From the NCBI GenBank assembly GCA_963745405.1, contig CAVUWY010000002.1, positions 806,001 through 870,000 of the forward strand: a stretch of DNA of 64,000 nt, given 5' to 3'. Both the position numbers and the translations under genes were made by a program. The notes beneath the pieces were generated by a model, which worked only from the letters and a program-made list of their open reading frames with translations, did no database searches and had not been told where the DNA came from. Positions 14,822 through 26,092 of this stretch are shown piece after piece (the first letter of the stretch is position 1; each line of letters begins with the position of its first letter). Source of the DNA: C-114 sp963745405. Lineage in GTDB: Bacteria; Chloroflexota; Limnocylindria; Limnocylindrales; CSP1-4.

Positions 14822-16042
14822 CTAACCAGAACCGCCTGTGTGGTTCGCCTTGGATCGAATGAGGCGGACACTCTCGCGGCGGCGGTCCGCCTGGCATGAC
14901 GCGCAGAAGAGACGATTACGCGTCGCTGGGACAATGCCCGCACAACCTGGAGTCGCGCACGCGACCGGCGGTGCGGCCTCGGTCAGTTCGGCCCAGGCGG
15001 CGACGAGTGCGCGGACATAGAGACCTGCCGGAGCGCCCCGGCGGATCGGCCATGCGGCAAGGCTGACCAGCTCAGACTCGATGTGGCTCATGAGGAGGGG
15101 TCGCACGCGGTCCGCGATTTCCGCGGCGGTCAGGGTGGTCGGGGCGCGATAGTCGGCAAGCTGCCTGTACAGGCTCGTCAGTTGAGCCCTCTCGGCCCGC
15201 GTGATCCCTCCGGATGCGAGAGCGCCGCGAAGACGGTCGAGACCTAGTACGAGCGCGCCCATGTCGCGGACCGCATTGCGCCAGTCCTGAACCGTTTCAA
15301 TCGTCCTGGACCGCATGAAGGCGGTTGCAGGTCCGTCGGGACCATCGAGTAGCTCCGGGATCGCGTACGCCTCCGGCAGGGTGGTCGTGAGTTGCTGCAT
15401 GAACGCACCGGCCCCACCGACGGCCGAGAGGAGGTCTGGGCTCTCTTCGAGCCCACCCACGACCCGGCTGATCCATTCATTCGCCCTCAGAGCTCGTCGG
15501 ACACGGGCCGGGTCGAGAGTTCGGATGAACCCGGGATCGGCGAGATACGGCAGAGCAGCCGCGCCGGTAGCGGCGGCGACCGGAAGCGATAGCTTGAAGA
15601 ACTCCGACAGCGAGGATCGCGCCGGAGCGACCGCTCCATCGAGGAAGGCGTCGAACGCATCGAGGAACCAGTCGGGCTGTGTCGCGAATAGGAGGACGGC
15701 GGCGACGGTGTCGTTTGTGCCTATCGGTGGAGGCCCGGCAGCGCCCCGCTCGAACCAGTCCTGAACTCGAATCGAGTCGTCGAGTGCCTCTTGGCCGATG
15801 GCGGTCGTCGCCGCCGCAGATGCCGGCCCCGAAGGTCCGAGGACTGCGTGTCGGCGCAGGAGGCCATGGACCGAGGCGAATGCTGCCAGCCGCGGGTCGG
15901 GGAGGCCTTCGAGGGCGGCCAGCCGCCGATGGATCGCCACCTCACCGCGCGCGGGCTCCGACCGCCAGGCCGCGCCCGCGCGCGGCTGGAGGCGTCCCTC
16001 CGGGCCAAGCTCGACGTCGATGACGACACGCTGAAACAGCAC
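14822..16042 (-). CDS. Unknown protein with C-terminal zinc-finger-like motif
   Basis: About 406 residues from the GTG at 16042, which has GAGGGAAG upstream. An ATG at 16129 would overlap the start codon of the divergent rep gene and is less likely. The body is alanine-rich and largely helical. Near the C-terminus C-A-T-P-G-C-A-G-I then R-N-R-L-F-C-A-S-C-Q and R-R-E-S-V-R make a C4 finger reminiscent of CGNR-type zinc fingers (C..C, N-R, F-C..C, R). No enzyme motif is seen. Divergent from rep, it could be a DNA-binding regulator or accessory protein of the element. Confidence 0.6.
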   Translation of the reverse strand: MLFQRVVIDVELGPEGRLQPRAGAAWRSEPARGEVAIHRRLAALEGLPDPRLAAFASVHGLLRRHAVLGPSGPASAAATTAIGQEALDDSIRVQDWFERGAAGPPPIGTNDTVAAVLLFATQPDWFLDAFDAFLDGAVAPARSSLSEFFKLSLPVAAATGAAALPYLADPGFIRTLDPARVRRALRANEWISRVVGGLEESPDLLSAVGGAGAFMQQLTTTLPEAYAIPELLDGPDGPATAFMRSRTIETVQDWRNAVRDMGALVLGLDRLRGALASGGITRAERAQLTSLYRQLADYRAPTTLTAAEIADRVRPLLMSHIESELVSLAAWPIRRGAPAGLYVRALVAAWAELTEAAPPVACATPGCAGIVPATRNRLFCASCQADRRRESVRLIRSKANHTGGSG

Positions 16043-16127
16043 CAAATCACTTCCCTCGGATGTGAAGCACGATTCGTAGCAGGAATGAGGACCGGCCGAG
16101 GTCGGGTCCTCGCCGAGCGTTCCGGCC

Positions 16128-16910
16128 ATGGACGCCGAGCGGCCGGAGGCCGCCCCTTCACTTGATTACTTAGGAACATCGCAACGCGGAGCATCGTGTC
16201 CGAGCCGTCGACGGGTCTACGACACGGCGGCGGTCTCCGCGTTCTGGGTGGGCTGCAAGCGGCGCGGCTGTACCTCGGACGATTGTCACCGCGCCTGGCG
16301 ACGGCGGACGGTCGCGTCGATGCTATCCGGGCTCAACGGACCTGAGCCAGTTCTGTTCATCACCTTCACCGCTCCGGGTCGAGATGTGCTCCCCGACATC
16401 GCGGCGATCCTTGACTGGAACGCCGGTATCCGGGGACGCTGGACGAGAGTCGTGCGGGATCTCCGGCGCCGGCATCCGGGCGTTCGGCTTGAATTCGCCC
16501 GAGTGCGCGAGTTGCAGCGTCGGGGGGCCGAGCATGTGCATGTGCTCGTCCGGGGCGTCGAGCACATCCCGCATGCAGTCCTGGTCGAGATAGCGACGGC
16601 GGCGGGGTTCGGTCGCATCGTCTGGGTCAGGCCAGTCTGCGACAAGAAGGGGGCGGCGTCGTATCTCGGCAGTTACTTGGCCAAGAGTCGGCAGGTCTTC
16701 CCATCCGGCGCGCGAGTGTTCGCGACCTCGGCGGGCTGGCGGCGCGGTTGGACGAAACGGGAGACGGAGAAAGGACGCTTCATCTCTGGGCCACCGGAGT
16801 GGATGCGCCTGGCTGACTGGGCGGAGTCGTATGCGGACCAGGGCGTCGGGCGGAAGCTCAGGAGGCTCCGGAGGCAGCGAGAGGAGCAAGAGGCTGGGGG
16901 CGCCGCGTGA
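16128..16910 (+). CDS. Rolling-circle replication initiator (HUH endonuclease)
   Basis: 260 residues from ATG 16128. The three motifs of single-tyrosine rolling-circle Rep proteins are visible: L-F-I-T-F-T-A-P (motif 1), E-H-V-H-V-L-V-R-G with the H-V-H metal-binding pair (motif 2), and A-S-Y-L-G-S-Y-L-A-K-S with candidate catalytic tyrosines (motif 3). A cysteine-rich stretch near the N-terminus (V-G-C-K-R-R-G-C and D-D-C-H) may bind zinc. Such proteins nick one strand at the double-strand origin of small plasmids, filamentous phages and some integrative elements. The stop overlaps the next start as GTGA. Confidence 0.82.
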   Translation: MDAERPEAAPSLDYLGTSQRGASCPSRRRVYDTAAVSAFWVGCKRRGCTSDDCHRAWRRRTVASMLSGLNGPEPVLFITFTAPGRDVLPDIAAILDWNAGIRGRWTRVVRDLRRRHPGVRLEFARVRELQRRGAEHVHVLVRGVEHIPHAVLVEIATAAGFGRIVWVRPVCDKKGAASYLGSYLAKSRQVFPSGARVFATSAGWRRGWTKRETEKGRFISGPPEWMRLADWAESYADQGVGRKLRRLRRQREEQEAGGAA

Positions 16911-17067
16911 CGCCTCGGCTTGCGGAGATCATCGCCGCGATGGTCGAAGCGGTGCTAGAAGCCGAGGCTGCAGGCGGGCAAGCTGGGCACGCTAGGATTG
17001 CCACGGCCGGTCATGGACCTCGCCCGGAGCGTGCGCCCAAGTCTCGCCATCAGTCCGGAGGACGTTC

Positions 17068-17071
<4 letters not shown>
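16907..17071 (+). CDS. 54-residue ORF coupled to rep and recombinase
   Basis: GTG start overlaps the rep stop (GTGA) and its own stop overlaps the GTG of the recombinase in the same way. The N-terminal half, L-A-E-I-I-A-A-M-V-E-A-V-L-E-A-E, is a strong amphipathic helix. The rest is basic and unstructured. It is too short to show homology. The double four-base overlap is the main support for it being translated. Confidence 0.45.
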
Positions 17072-18611
<1,540 letters not shown>

Positions 18612-18710
18612 ACCGAAATGCTCGTTTGACAGAGCCGTCGGATGATACCGCAGTCGGGCGCCGGAACGGTCCGGCAACGCATGCCGACGAGAGCGATCGG
18701 GGAGAAGCCG

Positions 18711-19073
18711 ATGCCGGCCGAGAAGGGCTCGATGCACTGGGAGCGATCGTCGCCGGAGCTGACCGCCAGATTCGAGCGCGTGACCGACGGGGTCGATGGG
18801 GTGGCCCGCAAGAAGATGTTCGGGGAGATCGCGGGGTTCGTGAACGGCAATCTCGTGACGGGGCTCCATGCCGGCCGATGGTTCGTCCGGTTGACCGGCG
18901 CCGAGAAGGCCGAGGCGCTCGCCCTGCCCGGCGCGCGACCATTCGAGCCGATGCCCGGCCGACCGATGGGCGACTACATCGTCCTGCCGGCGACTGTCGT
19001 CGATGACGACGCGGCGCTCCTGCCGTGGCTCGATCGAGCCGTCGCGGTCGGTCGAGCCCTCAAGCCCAAGTAG
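18711..19073 (+). CDS. TfoX N-terminal-domain family protein
   Basis: 120 residues from the ATG at 18711, chosen because GGGGAG lies at the right distance. Upstream in-frame ATGs lack a site. The fold is recognised from K-K-M-F-G-E-I-A-G-F-V-N-G-N-L-V and W-F-V-R-L, the TfoX_N pattern seen in stand-alone proteins of unknown role, usually annotated as competence-factor-like. The competence-linked C-terminal domain is absent. It stands alone between the tRNA and a convergent dehydrogenase gene. Confidence 0.8.
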   Translation: MPAEKGSMHWERSSPELTARFERVTDGVDGVARKKMFGEIAGFVNGNLVTGLHAGRWFVRLTGAEKAEALALPGARPFEPMPGRPMGDYIVLPATVVDDDAALLPWLDRAVAVGRALKPK

Positions 19074-19081
19074 GAGTCGAG

Positions 19082-19096
19082 CCGGCCGTCGGCCGG
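19082..19096. terminator. Hairpin between convergent genes
   Basis: CCGGCC (19082-19087) and GGCCGG (19091-19096) with a three-base loop lie between the stops at 19073 (+) and 19111 (-). Suited to act in both directions. No T-run. Confidence 0.4.
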
Positions 19097-19110
19097 GGAT
19101 CGGGCGGCGC

Positions 19111-20326
19111 TCAGGCCGGGGTCCGCTCCTCCATGCCCCACGGCGATCCGTAGGCGGTCAGCAGCTCGAGGAACGGCACGGCGTCGAATGCCTCCGGACC
19201 GAGGACGCCGCTCCCGTTCCACGTTCCGGCGGCGAGCAGCTCGAGGGCCACGACCGGGTTGATGGCCGTCTGCCAGACGACCGCCTGGGAACCGTATTCG
19301 CGCATCGACCACTCATTGTCGACGACGTGATAGAGGTAGACCTCGCGTGGCTTCCCTTCCGTGCCGCGGCCGGTGACCCACAGGCCGGCGCATGTCTTGC
19401 CACTCATCTTGTCGCCGAGCGTGGCCGGATCCGGGAGGCAGGCCGCGACGACGTCCCGCGGCGAGACCTCGGCCCCGCCGACCCGGACCTTGTCGGTCCG
19501 ATCGAGGCCCAGTGCGTGGAGGACTTTCAGGACGTTGATGAACTCGTCGCCGAGGCCGTACTTGAACGTCGCCCGGCGGGCCTTGACCCAGCGCGGCATG
19601 AGGAGGACCTCCTCGTGCTCGACGTTGACGCATTCGACCGGCCCGATGCCCTCGGGGAAGTCGAACGTCTCGGGCTCGCTGAACGGCGGCGTGGTGTACC
19701 AGCCGCGGCCCTCCTCCCAGATGACCGGCGGGTTGAGGCATTCCTCGATCGTCGTCCAGATGCTGAACGAGGGCGCGAAGTCGTAGCCGGCGACGACGAG
19801 GTTCGCCCCGTCTCGGACGCCGAGCTCGTCGATCTCGGAGAAGAGGTGGTCGGCGGCGTAGCGGGCGAAGACGTCGGACAACCCCGGCTCGACGCCGATC
19901 CCGACGAGGGCCAGCCGGCCGGCCGCCGCCAGCGCGTCCGATCGAGCGAACTGCTCGTCGCCGAGCTTCAAGCCCGTGAGCGCGTAGGGCTGCTCCGGGT
20001 GCGGCTTGGAGAGGCTCATCGCCATGTCGAGGTAGTCGGCTCCAGCGGCGACGGCCCCCTCGAAGATCGGCATGACGAAGCGCGGGTCGACGGCGTTGAG
20101 GACGTGGGTCGCCGCGGTGCTCGCGGGCGAGGGCGGTGACAGCCTCGACGCTCGAAGCGTCCACCCGCGCGGCGACGAACCGTGGGTCGCCGATCCTGTC
20201 GACGACCCGCCGGGCGCGGCCTTCGTCGTAGTCGGCCACGACGATCGTCTCGAAGAAGTCGCGCCGAGCGGCGATCGGCACGACCGCGCTGCCGACTCCG
20301 CCGGCGCCGACGAGGAGGATCCGCAT
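19111..20326 (-). pseudogene. Saccharopine dehydrogenase-like protein, one frameshift
   Basis: The N-terminal frame starts at ATG 20326 with the Rossmann motif L-L-V-G-A-G-G-V-G-S-A and reaches T-A-L-A-R-E-H-R. The remaining 320 residues, beginning A-T-H-V-L-N-A-V-D-P-R-F-V-M-P and including G-V-E-P-G-L-S-D-V-F, follow in a different frame. A single extra G at 20111-20116 joins them. Together they give a full-length member (about 405 residues) of the family that includes saccharopine dehydrogenase and carboxynorspermidine synthase, NAD(P)-dependent enzymes of lysine or polyamine metabolism. Both halves look under selection, so a sequencing error or a very recent mutation is likely. Confidence 0.8.
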
Positions 20327-20444
20327 ATCGCGGCCGATCGTAGCGGAGCGACGGCTCCCGCCGCCCGCCCCGACCGTCAGGTGGGCCGGCGCTCAGCTCG
20401 CCGAGGCTTGGCGCAGCGACGAACCAGGAGGTGCCGGGGCAGGG

Positions 20445-21125
20445 TCACTGGGCAGGGAGGCGGCCCAGGGCGGTCGTCGCCTGGGTAGCGAACTCGGTCT
20501 CCGACGGGGCGCTCTTGCCGACCACGACGTCGTTGATGTCGAAGAAGGTCGCACCGGACAGGACGTAGAGACCGGCAGCGTCGAGGGCAACCCCACCGAT
20601 CGACCCTCCGCCGTGAAGCCAGACGGCCTTGTCGCCGACCCCGCTGATGTCCCCGATGGTGGCGCCTTCCAGCTTCGCCTTCGCCTCGGCCTCGGTCGCG
20701 GCCGCCTCGCTCTGGGCCGTGGCGGCGTCGGGAGCCACGAGGACCCCGACCTCGAAGACGTCCTTGGTGTTACCACCGTAGGTGCAGATCTTGAGATGGC
20801 CGGGGGTCTCGCTCTCCTTGCCCGGTCCGTATGTCTCCCCTGTGAACGCGGACGCCTCGTCCTGGGTCACGAGCTGGCACGGATCGATCGCGGTGGGGAC
20901 CGCCGTCGCCTCGGACGCGGCCGGCGAGGCCGACGGCTCCTGGCTCGCAGGCGCTGCGGTCGCCTCTGCGCTCGGGGAGCTCGCGGGCGGCGGCACGATG
21001 ATCGGAGCACTCGACGGTGACGGCGTCGACGAAGAGCTGCAGGCCGCGAGGGCAAGACCCGCGGCGACCGCCATCGCGAGCGGGAGTCGAAGGGACCGGG
21101 GCGGCGTCGCCGATGGTGAGCGCAT
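20445..21125 (-). CDS. Putative lipoprotein, DUF3558-like
   Basis: 226 residues with a lipoprotein signal peptide (L-A-L-A-A-C, Cys29) and then a long Ser/Pro/Ala linker to about residue 78. The folded part starts D-P-C-Q-L-V-T-Q-D-E-A-S-A, a pattern shared with DUF3558-type surface lipoproteins, and a second cysteine (I-C-T-Y-G-G) could pair with the first. Expected on the outer face of the cytoplasmic membrane. GGAGG precedes the ATG. Function unknown. Confidence 0.75.
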   Translation of the reverse strand: MRSPSATPPRSLRLPLAMAVAAGLALAACSSSSTPSPSSAPIIVPPPASSPSAEATAAPASQEPSASPAASEATAVPTAIDPCQLVTQDEASAFTGETYGPGKESETPGHLKICTYGGNTKDVFEVGVLVAPDAATAQSEAAATEAEAKAKLEGATIGDISGVGDKAVWLHGGGSIGGVALDAAGLYVLSGATFFDINDVVVGKSAPSETEFATQATTALGRLPAQ

Positions 21126-21306
21126 TAACGTCCTCCATGACCACCGCGTGGACGTCGGGCCGGTCGAATCGCAGGAGACCCTTGCTCCTCAGCGGCCCGC
21201 CTGATCCACCGAAGCACGCGCACTGTACTGCGATATCGTCAAGAGGGCGCCGCGCCGGGCGTGAGGACCATCCGTCGCACCTCGGCGCCGCTGCAGGCTG
21301 TCGTCC

Positions 21307-22617
21307 TCAGGCGCGCCGCTCGGTCCCGATCGGGAGCGTGGCGAGCGCGGCGAGGAGGAAGGTCGCGGCCATCAGGCCGAACACGATCGGCACCCCGACC
21401 GCAGCACCGTTGCTGTCGATGATCAGCCCGTAGAGCGCCACCCACAGGGAGCCGACCCCGAACGCCAGGGTGAAATACAGGGCGAACGACGCGTCGCGGA
21501 TCGAGGCCGGCGCGATGTCGGCGAGGAGCGCCTGGAGCTGCGGGCTCTCGGCGAAACTGAACAGGCCCATGACCGCGATACCGATCCACAGGCCGACCAG
21601 GCTCGAGCCGGCGAGGAGGAAGGCGGCGAACCCGATCGCCCCGCCGACGTACACCCCGACGATGAGCGGCTTGCGCCCGATCCGGTCCGACAGCCAGCCG
21701 GCGACGAGCGGCATCGGGACCGAGAACACGATGAGGGCGCCGTACATGAGGCCCGAGGTCTGGTCGTCGAGCCCGATCACCTTGGTCAGGTAGATGAGGG
21801 CGAAGAGATTCGCCACGCCGAGCCCGCGGCCGCCGCCGCCGAGGACCGAGGTGAGGTAGAGCCAGCGGAGGTCGCGGTCGGCGACGATCTGACGGAACGC
21901 CGAGCGGACGCTGCCGTGGGCCACCGCCGCTGCCCGGTCCGTGCCGCTCTCGCGCACGAGGAGCAGGATCAGCACGGCGATGACGATCGCCGGGATGCCG
22001 AACAGCACCGACGTGCCGCGCCAGCCGTACGCTGCCAGCATCGGCACGCCGATGATCGCGACGACGACGGTCCCGACGTTGCCGCCGGCGATGTGGGCGC
22101 TGATCGCGAATCCTCGCCGCTCGGGCGGGAATTGCTCGGACAGGAGGCCATTACCGACCGGGTGCTGCGGCGAACCGCCGATCCGCGACGCCACGTTCGG
22201 GATGGCGAAGGTCGCGAAGCTCGTTGCGAGCGCCTGGGCCGCGAAGCCGGCCCCGAAGACTATCCCGCCGATGCCGAGCAGCGACCGCCTGGTGAACCTC
22301 CGCGTGAGCGAGGCATAGCTCAGCTGGACGAGCCCGGCCGCCGCCGCGCCGAAGGCCGCCAGGTAGGCGATCTGCCCTTCGCTCGTGTGGAACTCGTCGA
22401 TGATCATCAGGAAGATCAGCGGCAGCAGCACCGCGTATGCGTGATTGACGGCGTGGGCGATCGCCAGCAGCTACAGCGACCACATCGGCCGCACGTCGAT
22501 CCCGTCCGCGACCGGCTGTTCCGCCGACGCGCCGGCCACCGCGATCGCGACCGGCTCCGAGTCGACCGCGACCGACTTCGATCCCTCGAGCGCCTCCACG
22601 CACCCATCATCGAACAT
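21307..22617 (-). pseudogene. MFS transporter interrupted by an amber codon
   Basis: The frame opens at ATG 22617, reads 48 codons and meets TAG at 22471-22473 within the first membrane helix (M-W-S-L-stop-L-L-A-I-A-H-A-V-N-H-A-Y). It then runs open to 21307 with eleven further helices. Typical major facilitator motifs follow, including G-W-L-S-D-R-I-G-R-K-P in the centre and S-E-Q-F-P-P-E-R-R-G in the first half. A GTG at 22431 could restart translation but would lose most of helix 1. Substrate unknown. Either a recent nonsense mutation or a base-call error. Confidence 0.75.
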
Positions 22618-23041
22618 GTTGGCTTAGTCGGTTGGGCCATCCCGCCGGTGCGCGAGGCGCCTCGTCAACAGCCGCTTCCCTCGCGCATCGGTCCAGAGCA
22701 GTCCGGCGGTCGGTGGCGCCAAGCGAGCGTTAGCCGAGCGCGAGGACGGCCCCGCTGGTCGGAATCCGGGGTCGGACCGTGCTGCCACGGGCCGGCGAGT
22801 TCCGGTTTCGCGAGAACTAATGCTCTGGCCGATAACTCGGGCCACATGCGCCGCAGCGCCGCCGGGCGAAAGCCGGCACACGGAAAAGGAAGATCCGGCG
22901 GCCCGTGAGGGGCTCGCCGGATCGGCATTCGATGGCGCGGCGCCCGCCGGGCCGCAGAGCGGAGGCCGCGCCGCCGCGGCCGCGCCGGCCGCGGAGCGCT
23001 GACCCGCCGCGGACCGCACCGGCCCGCCGCGGAACGGGGAG
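22618..23041. other. Intergenic stretch between MFS gene and glnA
   Basis: About 420 bases without a gene-like frame. It contains a strong hairpin near the glnA end (22974-22994). Otherwise very GC-rich sequence with no RNA gene recognised. It should hold the promoter of the MFS gene, but no convincing box was seen. Confidence 0.5.
22974..22994 (-). terminator. Strong hairpin downstream of glnA
   Basis: CCGCGGCCG (22974-22982) and CGGCCGCGG (22986-22994) form a perfect nine-base stem with a three-base loop, 47 bases after the glnA stop. No U-tract follows. In GC-rich bacteria such hairpins can still end transcription or protect the 3' end. Confidence 0.5.
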
Positions 23042-24406
23042 CTAGAACATGTCGAGGTAGCGGCCGACCTCCCAGGACGAGACCTGCGTGCGGTACTCGT
23101 CCCACTCGGCGCGCTTGGCTGCGATGAAGTGGTCGAAGACGTGCTCGCCGAGGGCCTCACGGATGACCGAGTCCTTCTCGAGCTCCTCGATGGCGTCGCC
23201 GAGGGTGCCCGGCAGCTCCTTGATGCCCTTCTCCGCGATGCGGGCCGAGTCCATCTCGAAGAGCGACTCCTCGACCGGGTCGGCCAGCTCGAGGCCGCGC
23301 TCGACGCCGTCGAGGCCGGCCGCGATCATCGCCGAGAAGGCGAGGTACGTGTTCGACGACGGGTCCGGGCAGCGGACCTCGACCCGGGTCCCCTCGATCG
23401 AGCGGCCGGGCGAGACCATCGGCACCCGGATGAGCGCCGAGCGGTTCGTCCGGCCCCAGGTGAGGTAGGTCGGGGCCTCGTAGCCGGGCACGAGGCGCTT
23501 GTACGAGTTCACGGTCGGGGCGAGGACGGCGATCATGCCGCGGGCATGGGCGAGGATGCCTGCCATGTACGAGCGGGCGAGGTCCGACAGGCCGTACTTG
23601 GTGTTCGCGTCGGCGAAGGCGTTGCGGTCCTCGGCGATCGAATAGAGGCTCTGGTGGGTGTGCATGCCCGAGCCGTTGATGCCGTGGATCGGCTTGGGCA
23701 TGAACGTGGCGTACAGGCCGTGCTGCTGGGCGATCGCCTTGAGGGTGTACTTGAAGGTGATCGCGTTGTCGGCCGTCCGCAGCGCATCGGAGTACTCGAA
23801 GTCGATCTCGTGCTGGCCGGCGGCGACCTCGTGGTGAGCGGCCTCGACCCGGATGCCGAACGCCTCGAGCGCGTCGACCATGTCCTGGCGGACCTCCTGG
23901 GCGAGGTCGGTCGAGAAGTCGAAGTAGCCGGCCTGATCGTGCGGCAGCGGCTGGATCGAACCGTCGTCGCCGCGGCGGAACAGGAAGAACTCGAGCTCCG
24001 GGCCGGTGTTGACGATGTAGCCGAGCTTGCGGGCCCGCTCGACCTGGCGACGGAGGACGTAGCGCGGATCGCCGGCGAACGGCTCGCCCTGCGGGGTGAA
24101 GACGTCGCAGATCACCCGGGCGGTGCCGCGGGGCCCGGCGCCCTTCTGCCAGGGGATCTCGTTGAACGTGTTCATGTCCGGCATGAGGTACTGGTCGGAC
24201 TCGGCGATCCGGGTGAAGCCCTCGATCGACGAGCCGTCGAACCACGTCCCGTGGCGGACCGAGCTCTCCATCTGGTGGAGCGGGATGGTCACGGCCTTGA
24301 CGATGCCGAGGATGTCGGTGAACTGGAGCTGGACGAACCGGATGCCATCCGACTTGGCCTGCTCGATCTTCTCGACTCCGTCGACGGCCTCGCTCGCGAT
24401 CACCAC
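23042..24406 (-). CDS. glnA: Glutamine synthetase, type I
   Basis: Makes glutamine from glutamate, ammonia and ATP, the main entry of ammonia into metabolism. 454 residues if read from the GTG at 24406 behind GGAGG (a second GTG follows directly). Signatures: D-G-S-S-I-E-G-F near the N-terminus, the G-P-E-L-E-F-F-L-F metal strand, K-P-I-H-G-I-N-G-S-G-M-H ATP site, P-G-Y-E-A-P flap and R-S-I-E-G-T-R-V-E. The length and lack of the adenylylation-loop tyrosine context match the GSI-alpha group, controlled by feedback rather than adenylylation. The upstream PucR-type gene may regulate it. A possible -10 (TATCCT, 24517-24512) lies in the 148-base gap. Confidence 0.95.
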   Translation of the reverse strand: MVIASEAVDGVEKIEQAKSDGIRFVQLQFTDILGIVKAVTIPLHQMESSVRHGTWFDGSSIEGFTRIAESDQYLMPDMNTFNEIPWQKGAGPRGTARVICDVFTPQGEPFAGDPRYVLRRQVERARKLGYIVNTGPELEFFLFRRGDDGSIQPLPHDQAGYFDFSTDLAQEVRQDMVDALEAFGIRVEAAHHEVAAGQHEIDFEYSDALRTADNAITFKYTLKAIAQQHGLYATFMPKPIHGINGSGMHTHQSLYSIAEDRNAFADANTKYGLSDLARSYMAGILAHARGMIAVLAPTVNSYKRLVPGYEAPTYLTWGRTNRSALIRVPMVSPGRSIEGTRVEVRCPDPSSNTYLAFSAMIAAGLDGVERGLELADPVEESLFEMDSARIAEKGIKELPGTLGDAIEELEKDSVIREALGEHVFDHFIAAKRAEWDEYRTQVSSWEVGRYLDMF

Positions 24407-24554
24407 CGATAGTTCCTCCGATCGGTGCCCGGGCGGCCCGGGCACGGACTCAGCGCCACTCGACTTGTGCTGGATGCACCAATCGACATGCGCTTACGCA
24501 ACGATGCTCGGAGGATAGCAGGCAGGTTGCGGTCGGGGTCGCCGACGTCGCCGC

Positions 24555-26087
24555 TCAGAATTGTTCTTCTTGCACAAGACGAAGGGCGAGCCCCAAGGCG
24601 AACCGCAGGTCGGGGTCGTCGAGCCGCCAGCCGGTCGTGGCCTCGATCCGCCGCACGCGATAGGCCACCGTGTTGCGGTGGACGCCGAGCGCGGCGGCCG
24701 CCTCCGCGATGCCGGGTCGGTCCAGCAGGGCACGAAGCGTGGCCAGGCGCTCGGCGACGGTCGCCGCGGAGCCGACGAACAGGGGCTCGAGCAGGGCCCG
24801 GGCCTGTCGCGGACCGTCCGGCAGGTTGTGCAGGTTGCCCAGCAGCCGATACGCCGGCAGGCGCTCGGCCAGGGCCACCGGCGGCGGCGTCCGCAGCGTC
24901 TCGGCCGCATCGAGTGTGGCGCGGGCATCCGCCTCGGCGGCAGCGCGGTCGACCGGATCGCCGAACGGCCGCGAGACGGCGACGCCACGCCCGAGGAAGC
25001 CTGCCACCCGGCCGGCCAGCCCGAGCCCACCCGGATCCTCGGCATCGGCGGCGAGGACGAGCCGCAGCTCGAGGCTCGTCGCATCCCCGCGGAGGGCCAT
25101 CCGGCGGACCGGGGCGAGGCGGCGCAGCTCGCGTCGTGTCTCTTCGCGCTCGGCGAGCTCGACCGGCAGGTCCGCCACGACCTGACGGGCGACGACCACG
25201 ACCCACGGCGGTCCGGCACCCGGCAGCACCTCCGCTCGTCGAGCCTCGTCTCGGGCCCGCCGGACCGAGTCGGTGCGGGCGATCTCGAGGGCGAGGAGCC
25301 CGGCGATCCGCTCGGCGACGACCCGTTCGAGCTCGCTCGGCGGCCGTTCGCCGAGGAGCACCAGCGCGCCGGGCGAGGCAGTACCGTCGGCGGCCGCCGG
25401 CAGGGGGACGCGCAGCGCGGCGGCGCGGAGGCGGGCAGATCTCGGACGGGCGAGGTACGTGGCCGCCGCGACTGCCGCATCGGGCACGGCCGCCGGCGCC
25501 TGGACCGCCAGCGTGTCACCGCGCCGGCCCTCGAGGGCGACGGCCCGCTCGAGGAACCTGCCGATAGCGGCGACGAGGGCCGCCAGGTCGCTCGATTGGA
25601 GGGCCAGCCGGGCCAGCTGCGCCTCCAGCAGGGAGGCCTGGCGCTCGAATTCGGCCCGGCTGTTCACGAGGTAGCCGATGATCGAGCGCTCGAGCGTGGC
25701 GGCGTCGCCGCCCTCGACGACGAATGACGCCACGCCGTGTCCGGCGAGTGCCGTAGCGAGCGCCCCGGCCGGAGATGCGGCGGCACCGCCGACGATGCCG
25801 GATCCGCCTCCTCCCCCTCCTCCGTCGAGCACGAGGACACCCGACACGTGGGCCCGCAGGAGCGCCTCGGCGAGCGCCACGACCTCTGGCTCGCCGCCGG
25901 CCACGATCGCGAGGGCCGAGGACGGGACGAGGGCGAGGTCGTCGGGCTCGAGCGCATCGAAGGCCGGCACCCGGGCCTTCAGCACGCGGACCCAACCGAC
26001 GACCCGTTCGCCCTGGCCGGGCTCGAGCGGGGCGACCGGCACTGCGGCCGGAAACAGCTCCCGGTGCAACTCGGCGAGGGTGGCCAT
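24555..26087 (-). CDS. PucR/CdaR-type transcriptional regulator
   Basis: About 510 residues from ATG 26087, six bases after the ResB stop. The last 60 residues are the PucR-type HTH: L-R-A-L-L-D-R-P-G-I-A-E-A-A-A-A-L-G-V-H and R-N-T-V-A-Y-R-V-R-R-I. The middle resembles a GAF/GGDEF-like regulator core without catalytic signatures, and the first 180 residues contain a poly-glycine loop (D-G-G-G-G-G-G-G) characteristic of a flexible linker. Related proteins control purine catabolism or sugar-diacid use. Its position just before glnA suggests a link to nitrogen supply, which is inference. Confidence 0.82.
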   Translation of the reverse strand: MATLAELHRELFPAAVPVAPLEPGQGERVVGWVRVLKARVPAFDALEPDDLALVPSSALAIVAGGEPEVVALAEALLRAHVSGVLVLDGGGGGGGSGIVGGAAASPAGALATALAGHGVASFVVEGGDAATLERSIIGYLVNSRAEFERQASLLEAQLARLALQSSDLAALVAAIGRFLERAVALEGRRGDTLAVQAPAAVPDAAVAAATYLARPRSARLRAAALRVPLPAAADGTASPGALVLLGERPPSELERVVAERIAGLLALEIARTDSVRRARDEARRAEVLPGAGPPWVVVVARQVVADLPVELAEREETRRELRRLAPVRRMALRGDATSLELRLVLAADAEDPGGLGLAGRVAGFLGRGVAVSRPFGDPVDRAAAEADARATLDAAETLRTPPPVALAERLPAYRLLGNLHNLPDGPRQARALLEPLFVGSAATVAERLATLRALLDRPGIAEAAAALGVHRNTVAYRVRRIEATTGWRLDDPDLRFALGLALRLVQEEQF

Positions 26088-26092
26088 CGGCC

